A DNA stretch of 15,388 bases from Acidiferrobacteraceae bacterium. Its GTDB lineage: Bacteria; Pseudomonadota; Gammaproteobacteria; Arenicellales; UBA868. The notes below the pieces were generated by a model, which was not told where the DNA came from, did not search any database, and saw only the letters and a program-made list of their open reading frames with translations. Both the position numbers and the translations under genes were made by a program. Where the stretch lies: assembly GCA_002713825.1 (NCBI GenBank), contig PAUU01000010.1:222614-238001 (forward strand), written 5' to 3'. Of this stretch, positions 7,551-14,067 are shown in pieces (positions within the stretch are counted from its first letter, which is position 1; each line of letters starts with the position of its first letter).

Positions 7551-8337
7551 GCCGGTTTCAGTTCAATTGCTGGACATTCAGAACCTTTATAAACACTTCG
7601 GCGGTATCCACGCCGTTGAGAACGCTTCTTTGTCTATCGAGCAGGGAAGCATTACCGGATTGATCGGGCCAAACGGCGCCGGAAAGACCACGCTCTTCAA
7701 CGTCATTGCAGGTGTCCATCCCCCTGATGCGGGAACAGTGAGGTTTAACGGGGAGGATATTACAGGCCGCAAACCCCACGAACTGTTCGCTCGGGGGATT
7801 CTTCGGACTTTCCAGATTGCACACGAGTTCTCATCATTAACAGTCCGCGAAAACCTGATGGTAGTGCCGGGCTCGCAATCAGGGGAGCGGCTTGTGGACA
7901 CCTGGCTGCGTCCGAGAGCGGTAAAGGCGCAGGAGGAAGCGCTCAGTGTTCGGGCGGCTGAGGTAATTGATTTTCTTCAACTCACTGCGGTAGCAGACGA
8001 GTTAGCTGGGAACCTTTCCGGAGGGCAGAAAAAACTTCTCGAACTGGGCCGAACCATGATGGCTGACCCGAAGCTGGTTTTTCTCGATGAAGTCGGTGCG
8101 GGGGTAAACCGCACACTGCTTGGGGCCATTGGCGACGCGATCCTGCGACTCAATCGGGAGAAGGGGTATACGTTTTGCATGATTGAGCACGATATGGATT
8201 TCATCTCGCGTTTGTGTAATCCGGTCGTCGTGATGGCCGCAGGGGGTGTATTGACGCAGGGAACCCCTGAAGAAGTGATGAGCAATGAGGCGGTGATTGA
8301 GGCCTACCTCGGCACCGGCAGAAAGCATCAGCGCTAG
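7549..8337 (+). CDS. livG: ABC importer ATP-binding protein (LivG type)
   Basis: 262 residues from TTG at 7549. This is one of the two cytoplasmic ATPases that drive the importer. Walker A is GPNGAGKT (40-47), the Q-loop lies near TFQIAHEFSSL, the ABC signature is LSGGQKKLLELGR (156-168), Walker B is LVFLDE (176-181) and the H-loop is IEHDMDF. LDEV stands where most relatives have LDEP. The extended C-terminus with QGTPEEVMSNEAVIEAYLG is typical of LivG. The start is uncertain: TTG 7549 touches the terminator T-run and TTG 7567 is the only other early candidate. Neither has a Shine-Dalgarno, and the next ATG falls far inside the domain. It is followed by livF after 8 bp. Confidence 0.93.
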   Translation: MPVSVQLLDIQNLYKHFGGIHAVENASLSIEQGSITGLIGPNGAGKTTLFNVIAGVHPPDAGTVRFNGEDITGRKPHELFARGILRTFQIAHEFSSLTVRENLMVVPGSQSGERLVDTWLRPRAVKAQEEALSVRAAEVIDFLQLTAVADELAGNLSGGQKKLLELGRTMMADPKLVFLDEVGAGVNRTLLGAIGDAILRLNREKGYTFCMIEHDMDFISRLCNPVVVMAAGGVLTQGTPEEVMSNEAVIEAYLGTGRKHQR

Positions 8338-8345
8338 TTTGTGAT

Positions 8346-9050
8346 ATGAGTTTTCTTCAGGGCGAGGGCTTATACGGCGGCTACGGAGGGGCCGACATCC
8401 TTCATGGCTGCAATATCGGGGTGGACAAAGGAGAAGTGGCAGTGGTGGTAGGCCCTAACGGCGCCGGCAAATCTACAGCGATGAAGGCCATGTTCGGCCT
8501 TCTCAACCTTCGACAAGGCTCCGTCCAGCTTGACGGGCGAGACATCTCCCGTCTTCCGCCGCAGGAACGCGTAACCCTCGGGATGGGCTTTGTGCCCCAG
8601 AACGCGAATGTCTTCACGTCTATGACAGTGGAGGAGAATCTTGAGATGGGTGCCTTTATACGACAGGATAACTTTCTACCTACCATGGAACAGGTGTTTT
8701 CGCTCTTTCCGGTGTTGGCCCAGAAACGTGGGCAACCCGCCGGCGAACTGTCGGGTGGTCAACGGCAACAGGTCGCGGTGGGCCGCGCCCTGATGACGCA
8801 GCCTAGCGTATTGATGCTGGATGAACCCACTGCCGGGGTCTCACCAATCGTCATGGATGAACTCTTTGACCGCATTATAGAAATTGCCAAAACAGGTATC
8901 GCCATTTTGATGGTGGAACAGAATGCCAGACAGGCTCTGGACATTGCTGATCGCGGCTTCGTTTTGGTTCAGGGGCAGAATCGTTACACCGATACGGGAC
9001 AAGCACTCTTGGCAGATCCCGAGGTGCGCAAGTCCTTTTTGGGCGGGTAA
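8346..9050 (+). CDS. livF: ABC importer ATP-binding protein (LivF type)
   Basis: 234 residues, the standard LivF length. It is the second ATPase of the heterodimeric nucleotide-binding engine. Walker A is GPNGAGKST (36-44), followed by a LivF-like GLGFVPQ equivalent (GMGFVPQNANVF), signature LSGGQRQQVAVGRAL (135-149), Walker B VLMLDEPTAG (155-164) and H-region VEQNARQAL, where LivF proteins usually carry VEQN. The C-terminus GQALLADPEVRKSFLGG is family-typical. The ATG lies eight bases after the livG stop with a poor Shine-Dalgarno, consistent with coupled translation. The permease gene starts five bases downstream of the stop. Confidence 0.95.
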   Translation: MSFLQGEGLYGGYGGADILHGCNIGVDKGEVAVVVGPNGAGKSTAMKAMFGLLNLRQGSVQLDGRDISRLPPQERVTLGMGFVPQNANVFTSMTVEENLEMGAFIRQDNFLPTMEQVFSLFPVLAQKRGQPAGELSGGQRQQVAVGRALMTQPSVLMLDEPTAGVSPIVMDELFDRIIEIAKTGIAILMVEQNARQALDIADRGFVLVQGQNRYTDTGQALLADPEVRKSFLGG

Positions 9051-9055
9051 ATCAC

Positions 9056-10069
9056 GTGACTGACATACTCAACGCACTGGTACTTCTTGGGAATTTTGTC
9101 CTGGTGCCGGGCCTGGCTTATGGCAGTCAGTTGGCGCTGGGCGCACTCGGCGTGACCATGATTTACGCCGTGCTTCGATTTTCCAATTTTGCACACGGCG
9201 AAACCATGTCCTTCGGGGCGATGATTACGATCTTGGCGACATGGTGGCTCCAGGATAAAGGTGTCACGTTCGGTGTTCTTCCGACCGCGCTTCTGGCGCT
9301 CCCGGTGGGGATTATCGCAACCGTGGGGATTTGCCTGGTGCTCGACCGCGTTGTTTACCGGTATTACCGGCGAGAAAAAGCGAACCCCGTGACTTACCTG
9401 ATCGTCTCTGTCGGCATTCTATTCGTATTGAGCGGACTCGTTCGTTTCATCATTGGCCCCCAGGATCGGGTCTTCGCTGATGGCGAGCGCTTTATTATGA
9501 AAGCCCGAGTTTTCAAGCAGATGACGGGACTAGATCAGGGCCTTGCCATCAAAACTACTCAAGGCGTCACCGTGGTGACCGCAGTGGTCATTGTTGCGTT
9601 GATCTTCTGGTTCCTTAACAGAACGCGGACAGGCAAATCTATGCGCGCCTACTCGGACAACGAGGATCTTGCGCTGCTTTCAGGAATAAACCCGGCCAGG
9701 GTGGTGGCGATCACTTGGGTAATAGCGGGCGCGCTGGCAGCCATTGCGGGCACCCTATACGGTCTCGATAAAGGGTATAAACCTTTTACTTACCTCGGAC
9801 TGGTGCTGCCGATTTTCGCCTCAGCAATCGTTGGAGGCGTTGGAAATCCCCTCGGGGCAATCGCAGGCGGCTTTGTTGTAGCATTTTCTGAACTTTTATT
9901 GACCTTCGCCTATAAGCGGGTCATTGCGTATCTGACACCGGGCGACTGGATTCCAGAGGGACTTGTCCAACTGCTCTCCACGGACTACAAGTTGGCCGTT
10001 TCTTTCGTAATTCTCGTGATTGTTCTTCTGGTCAAGCCCACAGGGATGTTCAGCGGAAAGACGTTATGA
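9056..10069 (+). CDS. livH: ABC importer permease (LivH type)
   Basis: 337 residues from a GTG start. It is an inner-membrane channel subunit of the BPD_transp_2 family with about eight hydrophobic segments. Recognisable LivH features are the early GSQLALGALGVTMIYAVLRFSNFAHGE stretch (shown as its key core), a TRTGKSMRAYSDNEDLALLSGIN cytoplasmic loop that contacts the ATPases, and a GTLYG/GGVGNPLGAIAGG region near the end. The N-terminal half carries a longer loop (about 125-170) than E. coli LivH. The GTG is dictated by the frame and by the 5-bp gap to livF. The stop overlaps the livM start as ATGA, a clear coupling signal. Confidence 0.94.
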   Translation: MTDILNALVLLGNFVLVPGLAYGSQLALGALGVTMIYAVLRFSNFAHGETMSFGAMITILATWWLQDKGVTFGVLPTALLALPVGIIATVGICLVLDRVVYRYYRREKANPVTYLIVSVGILFVLSGLVRFIIGPQDRVFADGERFIMKARVFKQMTGLDQGLAIKTTQGVTVVTAVVIVALIFWFLNRTRTGKSMRAYSDNEDLALLSGINPARVVAITWVIAGALAAIAGTLYGLDKGYKPFTYLGLVLPIFASAIVGGVGNPLGAIAGGFVVAFSELLLTFAYKRVIAYLTPGDWIPEGLVQLLSTDYKLAVSFVILVIVLLVKPTGMFSGKTL

Positions 10070-11379
10070 GCACAAACCTTCGTAATATCCTGCTGTTTGC
10101 GATCATGGGCGCGCTGCTCATCGCCGTCGGTGTTATCCAGAGCGCCAACGTGGCGCTCGCCATCTTTAATCTTTGTCTTATCTCCGCCATCATGACGCTA
10201 GGCGTAAATATCCAGTGGGGGTATGCAGGCTTGTTTAATGCGGGGGTCATGGGCTTTGCGGCCCTGGGGGGGCTTGCTGCGGTCCTCGTCTCTTTCCCTC
10301 CGGTCCCCGAGGCCTGGGCAGTTGGGGGATTCAGAGCCATGCTGGGAGTGGTAACGGGAGCAATCTCAATCTTCCTCGGGATCATTGCCTTCAGAAAATT
10401 CCCCGGTAGCCGGCGGATTCGCGGTTGGGGAGCAGCGGGGGTGGCGTTATCCGGGATCGTCCTTATGCGCTTTGTTCTTGATCCTGCCGTAGAGGTCATC
10501 GAAGCGGTAGAGCCCGCAAGAACAGGTTTTCTGGGCGGCTTAGGGTTGCCGATTGTATTTTCCTGGATCGCAGGTGGAGCATTTGCGGCATTGGCGGCGT
10601 GGGGAATTGGGAAAATTGCGCTCGGTTTACGGTCAGACTATCTGGCCATCGCGACCCTCGGTATCTCAGAGATCATTATTTACTTTCTTAAGAATGAAGA
10701 CTGGCTCGCGCGGGGCGTTAAGAATGTGAACGGCCTACCGCGGCCGGTTCCCTACGAAATTGAGCTACAAAAAACTCTGTGGGTTCAGGAACTGGCCGCT
10801 CAACTCGACTTCAACGTGATCGAGTTGTCCTCAATCATAGTGAAGCTTAGTTACGCAGGCCTTTTTATCGTTGTATTGGTGATCGTTTTCTGGCTCTCTG
10901 AACGCGCCTTGAAGTCCCCCTGGGGTCGCATGATGCGAGCCATTCGCGACAACGAGGTCGCCGCAAGCGCCATGGGGAAAGATGTCACCTGGCGGCATCT
11001 TCAGGTGTTTGTGCTGGGCTCTGCGGTCATTGGGCTGGCAGGGGCCATGCTGACGACACTGGACGGCATCTTCACCCCAGCCTCGTACCAGCCATTGAGG
11101 TTCACATTCCTTATCTGGGTGATGGTGATCGTTGGCGGATCCGGCAACAACCTCGGGTCAATCCTTGGGGGTTTTACTATCTGGTTTTTCTGGATTGAAG
11201 CAGAGCCTATTGGACTGGCGCTGATAGAACTCCTGACGTCAGGCATGGGCGAGGACAGCGCGTTGAGGCTACACCTCATTGAAAACGCCGCACACACCCG
11301 GCTTGCGACCATGGGTGTGGTGCTCCTGCTGGTTTTGCGGTTCTCCCCTCGCGGCCTGATTCCCGAAAGAGAAAAGTAG
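10066..11379 (+). CDS. livM: ABC importer permease (LivM type)
   Basis: 437 residues. It is the partner permease that forms the transmembrane pathway with LivH. The LivM signature NIQWGYAGLFNAGVMGFAALGG appears near residues 48-69 (key residues G-Y-x-G-L-x-N-x-G). The SDYLAIATLGISEI segment and the loop SPWGRMMRAIRDNEVAASAMGKD, which docks on the ATPases, follow. Near the end VIVGGSGNNLGSILGG matches the family. The region from about 85 to 160 inserts an extra hydrophobic pair, making it longer than many LivM proteins, though large LivM proteins are known. It begins within the livH stop (ATGA). It ends 14 bp from the convergent aldolase gene, with no visible terminator between them. Confidence 0.93.
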   Translation: MSTNLRNILLFAIMGALLIAVGVIQSANVALAIFNLCLISAIMTLGVNIQWGYAGLFNAGVMGFAALGGLAAVLVSFPPVPEAWAVGGFRAMLGVVTGAISIFLGIIAFRKFPGSRRIRGWGAAGVALSGIVLMRFVLDPAVEVIEAVEPARTGFLGGLGLPIVFSWIAGGAFAALAAWGIGKIALGLRSDYLAIATLGISEIIIYFLKNEDWLARGVKNVNGLPRPVPYEIELQKTLWVQELAAQLDFNVIELSSIIVKLSYAGLFIVVLVIVFWLSERALKSPWGRMMRAIRDNEVAASAMGKDVTWRHLQVFVLGSAVIGLAGAMLTTLDGIFTPASYQPLRFTFLIWVMVIVGGSGNNLGSILGGFTIWFFWIEAEPIGLALIELLTSGMGEDSALRLHLIENAAHTRLATMGVVLLLVLRFSPRGLIPEREK

Positions 11380-11393
11380 ATCCGTCTGGGCCT

Positions 11394-12266
11394 CTAACGC
11401 AATACCTTATCCATTGCAGCGAAGAGTTCCTCAGATTCTTCGGGCGAGAGCGGCAAGACTGGGGGGCGGCAACTGCCGACATCGAACCCGCGTCGATTTG
11501 CGGCCGCTTTTACGGCTGCGTTGTAAACATGGGACCAGACGAACAGTTGGGAGTCGATCAGTTTCTGCCACAGGGCCGCCCCGCCCACTAAATCGCCATT
11601 TTGCACCATCCGATAGAGTGCCACCGCCTCCTCGGGGAGGAAATTGACGGATCCCCAGACGCATCCGACGCATCCCGCTACCAGCGCTTGGTAGGTAATC
11701 GGATCGCCGCCGTTAAAAATCTTGCCCCCGGTCTTTAAAAGTTCCTGAATCCGAATGAAATCACCGGTACTGTCTTTGATGTACTCGATTCCATCGATCT
11801 TCAGGAGCTCGGAGAATAGGGCGGGAGTGACATCAAAACCGGAGTGAACCGGAATGTTGTAGACCATGACAGGCACGGAACTTGCCCGGGCTACCGCTTC
11901 GTAGTGTGAGACGACGCCTCGGGCATCTGGCCCTTCAAAATAGGGAGGCAACACCATAACGGCATCGGCACCGCTGTCTACGGCGTGCTGCGTTGTGGCG
12001 ATGGTGTCACTTAGATAAATTGCCGAAGTTTGGGCAAGGACCGTGGCCCGTCCGTCGACATGCTTGGTGGTGAGTTCAATCAGGTGGCGTTTTTCTTCCG
12101 GACCAAGATAGGCGAATTCCCCCGTACCCCCGCAGGGCAAAATGATGTCGACGCCCGCTTCGAGCATCCGGTCGACGTGGGCCAGATAGCGAGGCTCGTC
12201 GATTTTGTCAGGGTTATCGTCAAAAACAGTGCAGACCGGCACACAAACACCATGTAATGATTTCAT
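11394..12266 (-). CDS. DapA/N-acetylneuraminate lyase superfamily aldolase or lyase
   Basis: 290 residues, a class I TIM-barrel aldolase that works through a lysine Schiff base on a 2-oxo acid. Lys164 (YIKDSTGD) is the Schiff-base residue and Tyr136 (VMVYNIP) the proton-transfer residue. The oxo-acid binding loop is GGTGEF (46-51). Dihydrodipicolinate synthases have GTTGE and an Arg two residues after YNxP; here the loop has Gly for the first Thr, and YNIPVH gives His141 at the Arg position. It is therefore probably not lysine-biosynthetic DapA. A catabolic aldolase or dehydratase is more likely, substrate unknown. AGGGAGG lies about 6 bases before the ATG, a strong ribosome site. It converges on livM and diverges from the SDR gene. 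Confidence 0.9.
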   Translation of the reverse strand: MKSLHGVCVPVCTVFDDNPDKIDEPRYLAHVDRMLEAGVDIILPCGGTGEFAYLGPEEKRHLIELTTKHVDGRATVLAQTSAIYLSDTIATTQHAVDSGADAVMVLPPYFEGPDARGVVSHYEAVARASSVPVMVYNIPVHSGFDVTPALFSELLKIDGIEYIKDSTGDFIRIQELLKTGGKIFNGGDPITYQALVAGCVGCVWGSVNFLPEEAVALYRMVQNGDLVGGAALWQKLIDSQLFVWSHVYNAAVKAAANRRGFDVGSCRPPVLPLSPEESEELFAAMDKVLR

Positions 12267-12281
12267 TCCTTGCCTCCCTTA

Positions 12282-12317
12282 ATTCGGACCGATAAATTTA
12301 CACCGAAAGATCCGAAT
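12282..12317. promoter_or_regulatory. Inverted repeat in divergent control region, possible operator
   Basis: ATTCGGA (12282-12288) and TCCGAAT (12311-12317) form a perfect 7-bp inverted repeat separated by 22 bases. An inner TCGG/CCGA dyad lies at 12284-12287 and 12303-12306. It lies in the 121-bp gap between the divergent aldolase and SDR genes, where a shared operator would be expected. No regulator gene is in the window. The repeat is short enough that chance remains possible. Confidence 0.4.
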
Positions 12318-12387
12318 GATAACCTCAATCGTACAAGCGAGCACCGCGTGCCGAGACAGTCAAAAAGCCAACCAGAGGACAGAAATC

Positions 12388-13095
12388 ATGGCTCAGGAGA
12401 AAAAAGTCGCTATCGTTACGGCAGGTGGCGGGGGAATTGGTCGGGCCATTGCGCTGGAGTTGCGCGATCGAGGCTATGACCTTGCGCTGATGTCACGAAG
12501 CGATGCCTGTGAGAAGACCGGCGCTGAAGTGGAGGGGTTGGGGATTCGGGGCTCCGTAACCGAAGCACAGGATCTTTCAAGACTGGTGGAGGCTACAATG
12601 GGTCGTTTCGGCCGTATCGATTCAGTGGTGTGTCACACCGCCCACCCCCCAAAAGGCGATCTACTGGCCATTGATGACGAAGCCTGGCATTTAGGTCTCG
12701 ATATGTTAATTCTGAATGTCGTCAGGCTGACAAGAGCAATTACGCCCATCATGGAAGAGCAGGGTGGTGGCACGTGGGTCAATATCTCCACTTTTGCAGC
12801 CTTTGAGCCAGAGCAAGCGTTGCCCGTCTCCTGCACTCTGCGGGCCGGGCTTTCCGCCTTTGCCAAGCTATACGCAGACCGGTACGCTGGGGCGAACATT
12901 CGCATGAACAATGTCCTTCCCGGATTCATCGACAGCCTGCAGCATAGTGATACTGTACTACCCCGCATTCCTATGGGGCGAATAGGCACAGTAGATGAAA
13001 TCGCCAAGACCACCGCGTTCCTTGTATCCGACGATTCCGGCTATATGACTGGACAGAATCTAATTGTCGACGGAGGTATCACCAGACACCTTTAG
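12388..13095 (+). CDS. Short-chain dehydrogenase/reductase family protein with altered active site
   Basis: 235 residues from ATG 12388, which has AGAGGA about 8 bases upstream. The open frame extends to 12316 but those residues are not SDR-like. The Rossmann fold binds NAD(P) through TAGGGGIG (11-18) and shows the later N110, NIS (Ser134) and NNVLPGFIDS motifs, plus a C-terminal GYMTGQNLIVDGG typical of classical SDRs. The Tyr-x-x-x-Lys pair is absent: the aligned segment SCTLRAGLSAF puts Ser148 and Arg152 in those positions, 14 residues after Ser134 as expected. It may use other chemistry or act as a lyase, isomerase or binding protein. Its position beside a 2-oxo-acid aldolase and importer suggests a catabolic role, which is inference. 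Confidence 0.88.
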   Translation: MAQEKKVAIVTAGGGGIGRAIALELRDRGYDLALMSRSDACEKTGAEVEGLGIRGSVTEAQDLSRLVEATMGRFGRIDSVVCHTAHPPKGDLLAIDDEAWHLGLDMLILNVVRLTRAITPIMEEQGGGTWVNISTFAAFEPEQALPVSCTLRAGLSAFAKLYADRYAGANIRMNNVLPGFIDSLQHSDTVLPRIPMGRIGTVDEIAKTTAFLVSDDSGYMTGQNLIVDGGITRHL

Positions 13096-13183
13096 TTCCT
13101 AACAAAAAGTTTGTTTAAGAAAGTATAAGACCGCGTTCAAACAGATCCTGATCTTTGGCGACTTAGGGAGGATTTAAGTCAGT

Positions 13184-13336
13184 ATGGCCAGCAATAGGCA
13201 GAGAACAGTGCGCACTGTCATTCCTGCGGGTTACGCTCGAGCAGCATACCTGCCTCGGGGATCGAGGATTAAGGTGATCAACACGCCAGGCACGCAGGTG
13301 GTCAACTGCTGGGCATTCAATGTATCCAATTCTTAA
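13184..13336 (+). pseudogene. Truncated DUF1989 (urea carboxylase-associated) gene, N-terminal remnant
   Basis: An open frame of 50 codons begins at ATG 13184 behind a good Shine-Dalgarno (AGGGAGGA, 13165-13172). Residues 12-46 read VIPAGYARAAYLPRGSRIK then VINTPGTQVVNCWAFN, matching the N-terminus of DUF1989 proteins, whose usual text is close to IPAG-GRA-x-G-x-x-RVINTxGTQVVDTWAFN. Family members run to about 200 residues or more; the rest is missing. The frame ends at TAA inside an 18-bp palindrome, 43 bp before the tRNA 3' end. DUF1989 proteins commonly accompany urea/guanidine carboxylase systems. I recognised the family from motif memory, so a profile search should confirm it. A real 50-residue protein cannot be excluded. 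Confidence 0.72.
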
Positions 13337-13351
13337 TCTAGATCTAGATTA
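13334..13351. repeat. 18-bp perfect palindrome at the end of the DUF1989 remnant
   Basis: TAATCTAGATCTAGATTA is self-complementary over all 18 bases. Its first three bases are the TAA stop of the truncated frame. It contains two CTAG tetranucleotides, normally scarce in enterobacterial-type genomes. It could be a protein-binding site, a recombination scar or an RNA hairpin; no T-run follows on either strand, so it is not an intrinsic terminator. Confidence 0.8.
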
Positions 13352-13379
13352 GGAACGGAGATGGGCGGGATAAGTAAGT

Positions 13380-13455
13380 TGGCTCCCCGGGCTGGACTCG
13401 AACCAGCGACATATGGATTAACAGTCCACCGTTCTACCAACTGAACTACCGGGGA
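13380..13455 (-). tRNA. tRNA-Asn (anticodon GTT)
   Basis: 76 bases on the - strand. The acceptor stem TCCCCGG pairs with CCGGGGA, followed by discriminator G and an encoded CCA (13380-13382 on the + strand as TGG). The D-arm contains AGTTCAGTTGGTAGAAC. The anticodon loop reads CTGTTAA with GTT as anticodon, and the T-arm contains GGTTCGAGTCC. The body is almost identical to E. coli tRNA-Asn outside the acceptor stem. It is transcribed towards the DUF1989 remnant. The 3' half of tRNA genes is a common target for site-specific integrases, but no integrase or duplicated tRNA 3' end was seen in the window. Confidence 0.97.
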
Positions 13456-13465
13456 ATACCGGGGA
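13447..13465. repeat. 10-bp tandem duplication of the tRNA-Asn 5' end
   Basis: TACCGGGGA occurs at 13447-13455 (the tRNA 5' end) and again at 13457-13465, one base apart. On the tRNA strand this reads TCCCCGGTAT then TCCCCGGTAG. The extra copy overlaps the short leader and the expected start site of the tRNA transcript. Confidence 0.85.
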
Positions 13466-13498
13466 CGCAATGCTACTGTTATGCCTGGCCTCGGTCAA
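13463..13498 (-). promoter_or_regulatory. Sigma-70 promoter of tRNA-Asn with GC-rich discriminator
   Basis: On the - strand, TTGACC (13498-13493) is a near-consensus -35. It is separated by exactly 17 bases from TAGCAT (13475-13470), an acceptable -10. GCGTCCCC follows; this GC-rich discriminator is characteristic of stable-RNA promoters under stringent (ppGpp) control. The start should be near 13463, giving a leader of only about seven bases before the tRNA. The box lies between the pseudopilin stop at 13524 and the tRNA. Confidence 0.8.
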
Positions 13499-13523
13499 GG
13501 ATTGTGCAACGGCAGGATGCGTA

Positions 13524-14066
13524 TCAACACAGCACAGGACCTCCCGACGGACTCCTGTTGTCGACACGCACTCGGCCCGTCCGGTAAATGATCACAGCGC
13601 GGGCTTTCGAAAGGTCGCTACTGCAGATTCTGAAATGCCCGTTGGGCCATGCTTCGCCGTCTGGGCTGAAACGGAGCCAGTTTCGGCTCCTCCACTTTAC
13701 ACTGACGGAGGTCGTCAAAGGTCCGACAAGTAGGATTTTTTCTGCGTGATCTCGACGTTCGTCCCGATTGAAATCCTCAAATCCAATCCAGCCTTGCTGC
13801 CACTGTCCTCCCAACAGGCAGGACGTACCATCCTCGGAAGGGCAGAGTACGACGGGTACTCCCCGACGGATGGAATGGACTCGGGCGAACTGCAGATCCT
13901 GGAACAATCGTCCTGACGCAACATCTACCTCTTTTGCGATAATCTGGTTACTGGAGTCCGGAACGGCTAGCCCGAGAACTCCTGCGATGATGATAAGGAC
14001 GACGAGTGTTTCAACCAGAGAGAAACCCGGGCTATTTCGCGCACGAGATAAAAATGGAAACCGCAT
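13524..14066 (-). CDS. Type IV pilin-like minor pseudopilin (GspH/FimT family)
   Basis: 180 residues from ATG 14066, or 183 from GTG 14075. The prepilin signature is SPGFSLVETLVVLIIIAGV. The prepilin peptidase should cut after Gly, leaving Phe at +1 and the conserved Glu at +5, followed by a ~20-residue hydrophobic helix that anchors and packs the subunit. The rest has the FimT/GspH layout: SGRLFQDLQFARVHSIRRGVPVVLC (key residues L-x-x-A-R-x-x-A/S), an aromatic GWIGFEDFN strand, and a C-terminal GRVRV strand. Such proteins prime type IV pilus or type II secretion pseudopilus assembly. No partner pilus gene is nearby. GAG eight bases before ATG 14066 favours that start only weakly. It is divergent from uvrB. 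Confidence 0.85.
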   Translation of the reverse strand: MRFPFLSRARNSPGFSLVETLVVLIIIAGVLGLAVPDSSNQIIAKEVDVASGRLFQDLQFARVHSIRRGVPVVLCPSEDGTSCLLGGQWQQGWIGFEDFNRDERRDHAEKILLVGPLTTSVSVKWRSRNWLRFSPDGEAWPNGHFRICSSDLSKARAVIIYRTGRVRVDNRSPSGGPVLC

Positions 14067-14067
14067 G

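Noticed and set aside
11380..11393. Bidirectional terminator between livM and the convergent aldolase gene
   Set aside because: The 14-bp gap contains no inverted repeat or T-run.
12316..12387. N-terminal extension of the SDR frame
   Set aside because: The residues are polar and not SDR-like; ATG 12388 has its own ribosome site and begins four residues before the first beta strand.
13101..13115. AACAAA-AAG-TTTGTT hairpin after the SDR gene
   Set aside because: Six A/T-rich base pairs with no following T-run; too weak to call a terminator.
13380..13407. tRNA-Asn 3' end as an attL/attR integration site
   Set aside because: No second copy of the tRNA 3' end and no integrase was seen in the window, so an attachment site itself cannot be claimed.
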